From CAZCFB01 sp964511535 (GTDB lineage: Bacteria > Myxococcota_A > Polyangia > GCA-2747355 > CAZCFB01), in NCBI GenBank assembly GCA_964511535.1, contig CAZEFW010000160.1:1-22244 (forward strand): a DNA stretch of 22,244 bases. The letters run 5' to 3'. Shown here piece by piece: positions 1 through 6,261 of this stretch. The number at the start of each line of letters is the position of its first letter. Position 1 is the first letter of the stretch. The notes under the pieces are model-generated. The model was not told the origin of the DNA. It did no database searches and saw only the letters and a program-made list of their open reading frames with translations. The position numbers and the translations under genes were made by a program.

Positions 1-268
1 GCTGCGCGGCTTTCTTTTGGGGGAGCTTCTTCTTCTTTGGGGCAGCCTTTTTGGGGGCGGCCTTCTTCTTGGGCGCAGCCTTCTTCTTCGGGGCAGCCTT
101 CTTTTTCGTCGCAGCCTTCTTCTTCGGCTTGGGCTCTGGCAGCGCGGCGCGGATGACCTCAACGAGCTGGGCCTTTTTCAGGCGGCTGATCCCGGTCAGG
201 CCGAGCTTCTTCGCCTTCTCCAGCAGCTCTTTTCTCAACAGTCCGGACAGGTCGCTCTTGTCACTCAT
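1..268 (-). CDS. Rho_N/SAP-like domain protein with Lys/Ala/Pro-rich tail (partial, runs off left edge)
   Basis: The gene reads leftward from ATG at 268 and is still open at base 1, so only about 89 N-terminal residues are visible. Residues 1-43 form a short helical module (LTGISRLKKAQLVEVIRAAL, about 24-43) resembling the Rho-terminator N-terminal / SAP fold seen in small nucleic-acid-associated proteins. From about residue 45 the protein is a histone-H1-like tail built of AAPKKK units. Family knowledge: in Myxococcota such modules often precede DUF4912 or stand alone as nucleoid-type proteins; the missing C-terminus would decide. The start ATG lies inside the end of the upstream lipoprotein gene (the two share the 8-nt string ATGAGTGA), so translation is probably coupled. 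A DNA- or RNA-binding role is inferred from basic composition only. Confidence 0.75.
   Translation of the reverse strand, partial: MSDKSDLSGLLRKELLEKAKKLGLTGISRLKKAQLVEVIRAALPEPKPKKKAATKKKAAPKKKAAPKKKAAPKKAAPKKKKLPQKKAAQ
41..127. repeat. In-frame 18-bp tandem repeat coding the AAPKKK tail
   Basis: About four to five imperfect 18-bp units (plus-strand form GCAGCCTTCTTCTTCGGG) encode the Lys-rich tail of the leftmost minus-strand gene. One unit near 43-57 is shorter by three bases (AAPKK). Because units are multiples of three, expansion or contraction would change tail length without a frameshift. Confidence 0.8.
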
Positions 269-482
269 CGTCAATCACCTCGGCCCCTTCGTTCTCGTCC
301 ACGGGACAGGTCCCGATCTGGTAGTACCCCTTGCTCCCCTGATCCACTGTGCCGGCGTCGGGCTTGTCACACGGGGCCTTGACCCCCGGCGCCGTTGGCC
401 TGGCGCGGCCGCCCTTGCCCCCGGAGCAAGCCGCCAGGGACACCAGGAGCGTCGCCAGAAAAATCAACAGTAGCCGTGTCAT
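261..482 (-). CDS. Small lipoprotein (73 aa), unknown function
   Basis: ATG at 482 is preceded by an AGAGG Shine-Dalgarno-like sequence 8 nt upstream. Residues 1-18 form a type II signal peptide (hydrophobic LLLIFLATLLVSL) ending in the lipobox LAAC, so Cys19 should be lipidated. The mature part is only about 55 residues, with a basic SGGKGGRAR segment, two Cys residues (38 and 59) that could form a disulfide, and an acidic end. I do not recognise a family. Its last codons overlap the start of the Rho_N-like gene by 8 nt, an odd coupling of an envelope lipoprotein with a probable cytoplasmic basic protein. It is divergent from comF. Confidence 0.8.
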   Translation of the reverse strand: MTRLLLIFLATLLVSLAACSGGKGGRARPTAPGVKAPCDKPDAGTVDQGSKGYYQIGTCPVDENEGAEVIDDE

Positions 483-534
483 CAGGTCGCCTCTCGACCC
501 CTAATTGCCGCCGCCAGCCTGCAAGGGTCGCAAA

Positions 535-563
535 CAGGTAGCACGCAGCGAGGGGTCGGTCAA
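535..563 (-). promoter_or_regulatory. Possible sigma70-type promoter for the small lipoprotein gene
   Basis: On the minus strand TTGACC (563-558) is followed after 17 nt by TACCTG (540-535). The -35 matches 5 of 6 consensus bases and the -10 only about 3 of 6. The position, about 55 nt upstream of the ATG at 482, is suitable. The divergent region 483-674 is also locally AT-rich around 596-650, where a comF promoter may lie, but I cannot pick one. Confidence 0.3.
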
Positions 564-674
564 TGGAGGCAGGGCCAGAAAAGCGCCGCAGCGGCAATAA
601 AAGTTTTTCCAACGATAACGGATGGTTAAATGTTGATATACGCAACATTGCTACGGCTGTTGCGAAAAGCAACC

Positions 675-1400
675 ATGACTGATCTCAACCCCCGGGGCCC
701 GCTGCAATCCTCCATTTTTTCACTGCTCGACCTGCTGCTCCCCAGGCGTTGCGCCGCATGCGATGTCGCTGTCAGGTCCCGGACCGCCCTGTGCGCTCCA
801 TGCTCCGCGTCCCTGGAGCCGGTGGCATGCCCCTGCCCGGTGTGCGGCCTCCCTGCCGCCGGCGCCATCTGCCTGTCGTGCCAGACTGATCGGCCTCCCT
901 TTGCTCGCGCCGCGGCCCCGCTCGTCTTTGGCGGGGCGCTCTCCGAGGCCATCTCGCGGCTGAAGTACGGGGGCAAAACGCACCTGGCGCCAGCCCTCGC
1001 CAGCCTGCTCGTGCCCGCGCTCAGGGAGGACCCCATGACAGCAGCCGCCGAGGTCGTGCTGCCCGTTCCGCTCCATCCGCGGCGCCTTCGTCGCAGAGGG
1101 TTCAACCAGGCCGCGCTGCTGCTGGCGCCCCTGCGCCGTCACCTCGGCGGGCGCTGCTGCTGGGGGGCGCTCCATCGCATCCGCCCGGGCCCCCCGCAGG
1201 CTGCCCTGGGGCGGCGACAGCGGCTGGAAAACCTGCGCGGCGCCTTTCGCGCTTCTCCGGCGGCCGTGGCCGGTCGAACCGTCCTGTTGGTGGACGACGT
1301 GATGACCACCGGAGCCACTGCCCGGGCCTGCGCCGACGCCCTCTGCGGTGCCGGCGCGGCAGAGGTGCGCGTCTTGACGCTGGCACGGGCCGTGCCATAG
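675..1400 (+). CDS. comF: ComF family phosphoribosyltransferase-like protein
   Basis: The product is 241 aa from ATG at 675. An in-frame ATG at 630 would add 15 residues, but that stretch is AT-rich with codons unlike the rest of the gene, so I prefer 675. Four Cys pairs at residues 26-29 (CAAC), 40-43 (CAPC), 54-57 (CPVC) and 66-69 (CLSC) form the N-terminal zinc-ribbon typical of ComF. LPVPLHPRRLRRRGFNQA (about 129-146) and the PRPP-binding loop VLLVDDVMTTGAT (about 203-215) are the family's phosphoribosyltransferase signatures. In naturally competent bacteria ComF is a cytosolic protein needed for uptake and handling of transforming DNA; in many others the role is unproven. It sits directly upstream of smpB on the same strand, probably as one transcript, and is divergent from the lipoprotein gene at 482. 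Confidence 0.92.
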   Translation: MTDLNPRGPLQSSIFSLLDLLLPRRCAACDVAVRSRTALCAPCSASLEPVACPCPVCGLPAAGAICLSCQTDRPPFARAAAPLVFGGALSEAISRLKYGGKTHLAPALASLLVPALREDPMTAAAEVVLPVPLHPRRLRRRGFNQAALLLAPLRRHLGGRCCWGALHRIRPGPPQAALGRRQRLENLRGAFRASPAAVAGRTVLLVDDVMTTGATARACADALCGAGAAEVRVLTLARAVP

Positions 1401-1408
1401 TGGGGCCC

Positions 1409-1900
1409 GTGGCAGGCAAGAAGAAAAAGAAGCAGCCCGAAGATCGGCCGGGGTACAAGGTGGTTTGCAAGAACCGCCGCGCCAGGCGCGATTACTTCAT
1501 CTCCGAGACCATGGAGGCGGGCATGGCCCTTCTGGGCAGCGAGGTGAAGTCCCTCCGGGAGGGGCGGGTGAGCCTGGGCGACTGCTACGCCGAGGTGCGC
1601 GATGGTGAGCTGTACATGGTGGGCTGCCACATCTCCGAGTACCCGTGGGCCAACCAGTTCAACCATGAGCCCATGCGCGACCGGAAGCTGCTGATGCACG
1701 CCCGCGAGATCCGGCGCCTCGGCATAAAGCTCAACGAGCGCGGCTTCACGCTGGTCCCGATGCAAATCTATTTCAAGCATGGCAGGGCCAAGGTGGAGCT
1801 CGGGCTGGCCAAGGGGAAGCGCCAGTACGACAAGCGGGACGCGGTGCGCGAGCGCGACCTGACCCGCGACCTGGACGTCGAGGCCCACCGCAGGCGCTGA
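1409..1900 (+). CDS. smpB: SsrA-binding protein SmpB
   Basis: SmpB binds tmRNA (ssrA) and delivers it to stalled ribosomes for trans-translation. From GTG at 1409 the product is 163 aa, within the usual family length. The alternative GTG at 1400 overlaps the comF stop by one base and adds MGP. Diagnostic features are NRRARRDYFI near the N-terminus, GMALLGSEVKSLREGRVSLGD, the block around NHEPMRDRKLLMH, and the basic C-terminal tail GKRQYDKRDAVRERD that becomes helical in the ribosome's mRNA channel. A Lys-rich leader (GKKKKKQ) precedes the conserved OB-fold core. The gap to comF is 8 nt and no strong Shine-Dalgarno is seen, suggesting translational coupling. No ssrA gene is recognisable in the window. 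Confidence 0.96.
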   Translation: MAGKKKKKQPEDRPGYKVVCKNRRARRDYFISETMEAGMALLGSEVKSLREGRVSLGDCYAEVRDGELYMVGCHISEYPWANQFNHEPMRDRKLLMHAREIRRLGIKLNERGFTLVPMQIYFKHGRAKVELGLAKGKRQYDKRDAVRERDLTRDLDVEAHRRR

Positions 1901-2019
1901 TTTTGGCCGCTGGCCGGTGCATTGCCGGTTGAACCGCCTTCGCCAGGGATGCTACGGTTTTTTTAGTCCGCGCGGCTGCCGCGCTGGCCTTCTCAACATG
2001 CCGGAGGAGTTGTCGCCAG
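1901..2019. other. Intergenic region between smpB and the TPR gene
   Basis: The region contains short, weak inverted repeats (CCGG/CCGG near 1914-1928; CGGT-TGA-ACCG at 1926-1936) and a T7 run at 1958-1964. The stems are too short and too far from the T-run for a convincing intrinsic terminator. A clear GGAGG at 2003-2007 serves the next gene. Confidence 0.4.
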
Positions 2020-3168
2020 GTGACTGATCTATCCGAAACCTGGCGTCACCTGTTGCGCCAGGCCCTGGAAGCGCACGGCCAGGGCCGCCTGGACACCGCC
2101 GACCGGCTGCTCCGGCGCGCCTTGCTGTTGACGACGCGAGAGGCCCAGGTGCTGGTGGCGCTCGCCAACGTCCGGCGGGACCAGGGGCGGCTGAAAGAGG
2201 CGCGACAGCTGCTGGAGCAGGCTCGCACCCTGGATCCCCGGAGCGCGGCCGCCCTGGCATCGCTGGCCCGGGTGGTGGGGCTTCACATGGCCCTGCCCGA
2301 GCAGGCGCTGGAGCTGCTGGATGAAGCAAGCGGGGATATGCCCGCCCGCGGCGTCGGGCCCCTGGCGCTGGTGCGCGGAGAGGTCCTGCTGGAGCGCGGC
2401 GACATCGACGGAGCGAGGGAGGCGTTCGAAGAGGCGCAGGGCGAAACCAGGAGCGCTGCTGCGGCGGTCAAGGGGTTGGCCCGGTGCGCCAACGCCCTGG
2501 GCATCTCCCTGGCCGAGCAGGGACAGCCCGAGCCGGCCCTGTTTCAGCTCAAGCGCGCGGCGGATCTGGATCCGGGCTGGTCAGGTCCGTGCGTCAACAT
2601 GGGCGTGGTGCTGGGACGGCTCGGCCGGCCCGGCCCGGCACTCGAGGCCTACGAGGCCGCGCTCGAGCGAGAGCCGGGGAACCCGATGATCTACTACAAC
2701 CTCGGTACGGTGCTGCGGGAGATGGGGCGGCTGGCCGAGGCGGTGGAGGCCCTGGAAGACCTGCTCGATCTGGACCCCGGCTTCCTCGACGGCCGGGTGG
2801 TGCTGGCCAACGTACTCGGGGAGCTGCGCCAGTTGGAGCGCGCCGGCGAGCTGCTGCAGGAGGAGGTGGAGACTGACCCGGGTAACCCTGCCGCCTGGAG
2901 CAGCCTGGGGCTGGTTCATATCTGCCAGGGAAATCCAGAGGAGGGTGAGCGCTGCCTGGATCTCGCGCTGGAGCTGGAACCGGGTAACCTCAACGCCATG
3001 CAGAACCTGGTGAACCTGTACATCACGCAGGGGCGCCAGGACGAGGCGCGGACGCTGAGGGCGCGGGCGCGCGCCATCGATCCGGCCCGCGCCGAGGCCT
3101 TCCTCTCTGCCGGTCCAGTGTTCGGCGGAAGCGCTGGAGACGACCCGGGGGACCCGGCGGAGCCGTGA
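2020..3168 (+). CDS. Tetratricopeptide repeat (TPR) protein
   Basis: The product is 382 aa from a GTG start at 2020, chosen because GGAGG lies 12 nt upstream and the reading frame begins with typical helical TPR sequence. About nine TPR-like helical pairs run almost the full length, for example GRLKEARQLLEQARTLDPRS (about 67-86), SLAEQGQPEPALFQLKRAADLDP, LGRPGPALEAYEAALEREPG, MGRLAEAVEALEDLLDLDPG and a last one near 325-350. There is no signal peptide or membrane segment, so it is probably a cytosolic scaffold. The Gly/Ala-rich, acidic C-terminus after residue 360 looks disordered. It lies between smpB and the SGNH gene on the same strand. No enzymatic domain is seen; TPR arrays bind partner proteins and the partner is unknown. 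Confidence 0.9.
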   Translation: MTDLSETWRHLLRQALEAHGQGRLDTADRLLRRALLLTTREAQVLVALANVRRDQGRLKEARQLLEQARTLDPRSAAALASLARVVGLHMALPEQALELLDEASGDMPARGVGPLALVRGEVLLERGDIDGAREAFEEAQGETRSAAAAVKGLARCANALGISLAEQGQPEPALFQLKRAADLDPGWSGPCVNMGVVLGRLGRPGPALEAYEAALEREPGNPMIYYNLGTVLREMGRLAEAVEALEDLLDLDPGFLDGRVVLANVLGELRQLERAGELLQEEVETDPGNPAAWSSLGLVHICQGNPEEGERCLDLALELEPGNLNAMQNLVNLYITQGRQDEARTLRARARAIDPARAEAFLSAGPVFGGSAGDDPGDPAEP

Positions 3169-3224
3169 GGCGTCTGGCCTGGAAATTGCGCCGGGGGGCC
3201 GTCACGAGGGTGAGCCGCTTCATC

Positions 3225-3249
3225 GCGCAACGACCCGAAGGGTCGGCGC
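3225..3249. other. Inverted repeat between the TPR and SGNH genes
   Basis: GCGC-AA-CGACCC (3225-3236), a GAA triloop (3237-3239) and GGGTCG-GCGC (3240-3249) pair as a 6-bp plus 4-bp stem with an AA bulge. There is no following T-run, so it is not a classical intrinsic terminator. It could fold in the mRNA leader of the SGNH gene or act as a protein-binding palindrome. Confidence 0.5.
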
Positions 3250-3301
3250 ACGGCGAACGGAGACCGAGGCGTAGGGGGCACGCGACGGCGAAAGCATACT
3301 G

Positions 3302-4573
3302 GTGCGTATGGTGAGGCGGCGCGGGACCCGCTACGCCGACGGTAACGGACGCCGCAGCAGGTCAACTGGTGCAATATCCAGGCTCAGTCTGGCTGTTGTG
3401 CTGGGAGGCGCGGCGCTGCTCACGGTGCTGATCCTGGCGGAGGTGGGGCTGTGGGTGGCCCAGCGGGCGGCCCTTTCGCGGCGGGATCCTGTCGGGGCGG
3501 CCAGGGATGACGCCACCCGGATCCTGTGCCTGGGTGACAGCTGGACCTATGGCATGGAGAGCGGGGATCCGCGCACCAAGAGCTACCCCGCCCGGCTGCA
3601 GGTTGTGCTGAATGATGCCGCCGGCGCCGGTCGCTTCCGGGTGATCAACCGGGGCAGGCCCGGGCTCACCTCCCGCCACATGCTGACAGAGCTGTCCGCC
3701 GACCTCGAGGCGCACAAGCCGTCGGTGGTTGTGGCCATGGTGGGGCCGGGGAACTTCTTTTTGCCCGTGGGCAATCAGCGAGAAGGGTGGAGCCTCGGCC
3801 CCCTGGAGCGCTCCAGGGTCGTGGCAGTGATCCGGCTGCTGCTCAGCCCGGTGGGGAGCCGATTTGCGCCGCCGTCCCCCGGGGGAGTCAAGGACCGCCT
3901 GGCCGAGGCGATCATGGAGCGGGAGGACGAGGCGGATCCCGCCCCGCCCGCTGGTGTGCCGTCAGCGCCGCTGCGACGCGCGGTGGCGCTGCACCGGGAG
4001 GCCGGCAAGTGGACCGCCGAGGCGGCGACCTTGCTGCGGGACCTGGTGGCCGTTCACCCGGGCCATGTGCGCGCCTGGCGGCTGCTCTCTCTGGCCGACC
4101 TGACCTTGCAGCCCACCGTCTGCGCCCTGCGCTACAACCTGCAGCAAGCGAAGCAGGCCTGCCCCACTTGCCCCTGGGTGCTGCGCGGGCTGAAGATCCT
4201 GGATCTCGAGGTGGCGTGGCCTGGCGGCAGCGCGCTGCAACAGGACCTGGCCAACATCGTCACCCGCGCCCGCCTGGCCGGCGCGCGTACCCTGCTGCTC
4301 AACTACCCGCCCACTCCCGGCGATCCGTGCAGCAACCTGGCCCGGCAGGCAGTGGCAACGGCGGCCGCGAGCCGGGGCATCCCGATCATCGACATGGAGG
4401 CCGTGCTCGGCACCAACACCGCCGACCTGGAGCTCCGCGCCCCCCACTGGGGCGAGGGGCACCCCAACGAGAAGGGGTACAGCTACATGGCCCATGCGGT
4501 GCTGGGGAAGCTGAAGGAGCTGGGGTGGATCGAGGCGCGCCCTGGGAGCGCGAATGACAGGACGACGAAATGA
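3302..4573 (+). CDS. Membrane-anchored SGNH/GDSL-hydrolase-like protein
   Basis: The product is 423 aa from GTG 3302 (ATG 3308 is equally possible). After a basic N-terminus there is one hydrophobic segment at about 27-53, probably a signal anchor placing the domain in the periplasm. SGNH block I is ILCLGDSWTYG (Ser80 nucleophile), block II INRGRPGLTS (Gly118), block III VAMVGPGNFF (Asn151) and block V HWGEGHPNEKG (His387). The Asp usually three residues before the catalytic His is Gly384, with Glu385 one residue later, so the triad is atypical. A helical insertion lies at about 205-310. The family includes esterases and O-acetyl-transfer/hydrolysis enzymes acting on polysaccharides; the substrate here is unknown. 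The last residues (about 411-423, ending NDRTTK) are encoded by the composite repeat found again at 6036-6226. Confidence 0.82.
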   Translation: MRMVRRRGTRYADGNGRRSRSTGAISRLSLAVVLGGAALLTVLILAEVGLWVAQRAALSRRDPVGAARDDATRILCLGDSWTYGMESGDPRTKSYPARLQVVLNDAAGAGRFRVINRGRPGLTSRHMLTELSADLEAHKPSVVVAMVGPGNFFLPVGNQREGWSLGPLERSRVVAVIRLLLSPVGSRFAPPSPGGVKDRLAEAIMEREDEADPAPPAGVPSAPLRRAVALHREAGKWTAEAATLLRDLVAVHPGHVRAWRLLSLADLTLQPTVCALRYNLQQAKQACPTCPWVLRGLKILDLEVAWPGGSALQQDLANIVTRARLAGARTLLLNYPPTPGDPCSNLARQAVATAAASRGIPIIDMEAVLGTNTADLELRAPHWGEGHPNEKGYSYMAHAVLGKLKELGWIEARPGSANDRTTK

Positions 4574-4649
4574 CAAAACAGGCGGCTGGAGCTGAGGCTG
4601 CTGAATGCCAGAGTGCCAGATCGCCGGGATGCCAGAATGCCAAAATGGA
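4535..4649. repeat. Composite simple-sequence repeat, copy 1
   Basis: The segments in order are: a short palindrome CGCGCCCTGGGAGCGCG (about 4536-4552); two 14-16-nt units ending AATGACAG/AATGACAA (4547-4576); a linker rich in GCTGGAGCTGAGGCTG (about 4578-4603); and five octamers of AATGCCAG type in exact 8-nt phase (4604-4643). The same modules in the same order recur at 6036-6159. The first part overlaps the 3' end of the SGNH gene and contains its stop codon. Confidence 0.9.
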
Positions 4650-4779
4650 TGGCTTGTGGGGCGGAGGCTGGTGCGTCGGTTGGAGCGCAAACGCGCTGCC
4701 TCTTGGGCCAAGGGGACAAGATCCGAATCCGCTATGCGATTGATGGGTCGGGAGCGGGGGAAGAGGGGGATGCGAAGAC
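4650..4779. other. Intergenic leader upstream of the transglutaminase-like gene
   Basis: This is unique sequence after repeat copy 1. Apart from a purine-rich AGAGGGGGA stretch around 4762-4770, usable as a ribosome-binding site for the ATG at 4780, I see no convincing promoter or RNA structure. Confidence 0.4.
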
Positions 4780-6021
4780 ATGCAGGGTAAGAGACGCTGG
4801 AGCGAGGGGGAGGTGATCCGCGCGTCGGGCCTGCGGGAGTGGCCCCGGCGGCGGGGCTGGCAGCTTTGCGGCAACATGGAGCGGTACATCAGCGTGGGCG
4901 ACGAGGTCTGCACCATCACCTCCGCGCGGGAGAGCCTGGCGCCGGAGCAGCGTGCCGCGCTGCCCGCCGCCCTGGTTCCAGCGGCGCGGCTGCTCGCCGA
5001 CCATGTACCGTTGCACGGCCAGCTGAGGGACGTGATCGACGACGAGGAGGCCAATGGGATCTGGGCGCGGTTCTGTCAGGCCGCCCGCGGGATCCAGGAC
5101 CCCGCCATCCCGGCCTGGCGCGACCTCCGAGACCTGGACGACTGGCACCTCCTGCTGCTCATTGCCAGGACCATCGCCGACGGCATGCGCTACCCCTCGC
5201 TGCCCGGCGCCGAGCGCAGGCAGGACCTGCCGTGGGACCTGGACGACGCCCTGGGGGAGGACTGGCTGGTCCGCACGGGGAGGCGGCTCCTCGGGCGAAA
5301 ACGGGTGGAGCGCCTGCTGGGCCGGCTGGAGGGCGTGGAGTTCCTCGCCGCGTCGGCGGCGACCTTCCTCCGGCACGACGTCCGCGCCCTGGGCAGCCTG
5401 GCCCGCACCATGCTGGCGAGCGGGATCACGGGGGTCTGCCGGCACTACTCGGTGCTGCTTCAGGTCCTGGCCCACTGCGCGCGGCGGGCCACGGGGCGGC
5501 CGCGGCGGCTGCACGTGCTCACCATCGCTGGCAAGCACCGCTTCGACCGCCCTTACGCTCACGCCTGGACCTGGCTGGTGGACGAGCGGCAGAACAGGAT
5601 CTTCGCCTTGGACCTCACCGGCGCCGACTGGCTCATGGACCGCGAAGGGGTCCAGACCGTACTGAACCGGGGGCTCAACGCGAGCCGGTTCAATAACGTC
5701 TCCGCGCTGCTGGCCAACCTGCTCTGCCTCGACCTGGAGCAGCCGGCGCACCAGCAGGTTGTGCTCGACCTGTTCCCGCGGCTAATCCGCCCGGAGACGG
5801 TGCGGGGCCAGGCGCTCCTGATTCGGCTGGCGTGCCAGTGGGTGGTGGCGCCCTCCGTGCGGGACCGGATCAAGGCGTTTCTGCGGGGGCAGCGTGTTGG
5901 CCGGCACCTGCCCGGGTGGCGCATAGCTGTGGGCGCGAGCGGGCTGCCGGGGAAGGCGATGGAGGTCGTCGGGTTTGCCAGAGGCCAGCATCGGGTTTTG
6001 GATACGCTCGGGGTGGGGTAA
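4780..6021 (+). CDS. Transglutaminase-like cysteine peptidase-fold protein
   Basis: The product is 413 aa from ATG 4780, with a purine-rich AGAGGGGGA about 10 nt upstream; Met33 is an alternative start. The core matches the transglutaminase-like superfamily (papain-like fold). Cys220 is in GITGVCRHYSVLLQVL, His261 in RPYAHAWTWLVDE and Asp278 in IFALDLTGADW, giving the expected Cys-His-Asp order and spacing. Helical regions of about 200 residues before and 130 after the core are unfamiliar. There is no signal peptide or membrane segment, so it is probably cytosolic, unlike many bacterial members. Members include peptidases, amidases and cross-linking enzymes; the substrate is not predictable. 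It lies downstream of the SGNH gene and is followed within about 15 nt by repeat copy 2. Confidence 0.85.
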   Translation: MQGKRRWSEGEVIRASGLREWPRRRGWQLCGNMERYISVGDEVCTITSARESLAPEQRAALPAALVPAARLLADHVPLHGQLRDVIDDEEANGIWARFCQAARGIQDPAIPAWRDLRDLDDWHLLLLIARTIADGMRYPSLPGAERRQDLPWDLDDALGEDWLVRTGRRLLGRKRVERLLGRLEGVEFLAASAATFLRHDVRALGSLARTMLASGITGVCRHYSVLLQVLAHCARRATGRPRRLHVLTIAGKHRFDRPYAHAWTWLVDERQNRIFALDLTGADWLMDREGVQTVLNRGLNASRFNNVSALLANLLCLDLEQPAHQQVVLDLFPRLIRPETVRGQALLIRLACQWVVAPSVRDRIKAFLRGQRVGRHLPGWRIAVGASGLPGKAMEVVGFARGQHRVLDTLGVG

Positions 6022-6025
6022 AGGC

Positions 6026-6052
6026 GGCGCGGGCACGCGCCCTGGGGGCGCG
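6026..6052. repeat. GC-rich overlapping palindromes at the left edge of repeat copy 2
   Basis: CGCGCCC (6036-6042), loop TGG, GGGCGCG (6046-6052) is a perfect 7-bp stem. An alternative stem pairs GGCGCG (6026-6031) with CGCGCC (6036-6041). It lies right after the stop of the transglutaminase-like gene at 6021 but lacks a T-run. An imperfect version is present at the same place in copy 1. Confidence 0.7.
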
Positions 6053-6226
6053 AATGACAGAGCGACGAAATGACAGGACGACGAAATGACAAAACGGGCG
6101 GCTGAAGCTGAGGCTGCTGAATGCCAGAGTGCCAGAGCGCCGGAATGCCAGAATGCCAGAATGAACAGCTGAAGCTGTTGCTGTAGCTGAGGCTGAAGCT
6201 GAGGCTGTGGCTGAAGCTGAGTCTGT
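6036..6226. repeat. Composite simple-sequence repeat, copy 2
   Basis: This has the same module order as copy 1: palindrome (6036-6052); three units ending AATGACAG/AATGACAA (6047-6060, 6061-6076, 6077-6092, i.e. one 16-nt unit more than copy 1); a CTGAAGCTGAGGCTG linker; and five AATGCCAG-type octamers (6120-6159). It then continues into nine hexamers of GCTGAA/GCTGAG/GCTGTN type (6168-6221) that have only a short counterpart in copy 1. It fills the gap between the convergent transglutaminase-like gene and the 808-aa lipoprotein gene; the remaining bases 6227-6261 show nothing further. Confidence 0.9.
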
Positions 6227-6261
6227 CAGGAACCCTGTCGGGATCGGTATCGACGCTGCCT

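Noticed and set aside
51..473. Plus-strand frame encoding Phe/Ala-rich repeats
   Set aside because: It is the reverse complement of the Lys/Ala tail (CTTCTTCTT read on the wrong strand), not a membrane protein.
1099..1112. tRNA T-arm-like sequence GGTTCAACC
   Set aside because: It lies within comF coding the conserved GFNQA motif; no acceptor or anticodon stems are present.
1901..2019. Intrinsic terminator after smpB
   Set aside because: A T7 run exists but the nearest stems are only four to five base pairs and are about 20 nt away from it.
1409..2019. A tmRNA gene (ssrA) next to smpB
   Set aside because: No tRNA-Ala-like ends or tag-coding frame were recognised in or around this region.
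4604..4643. CRISPR array
   Set aside because: The octamers are direct tandem units with no spacers and no cas genes are nearby.
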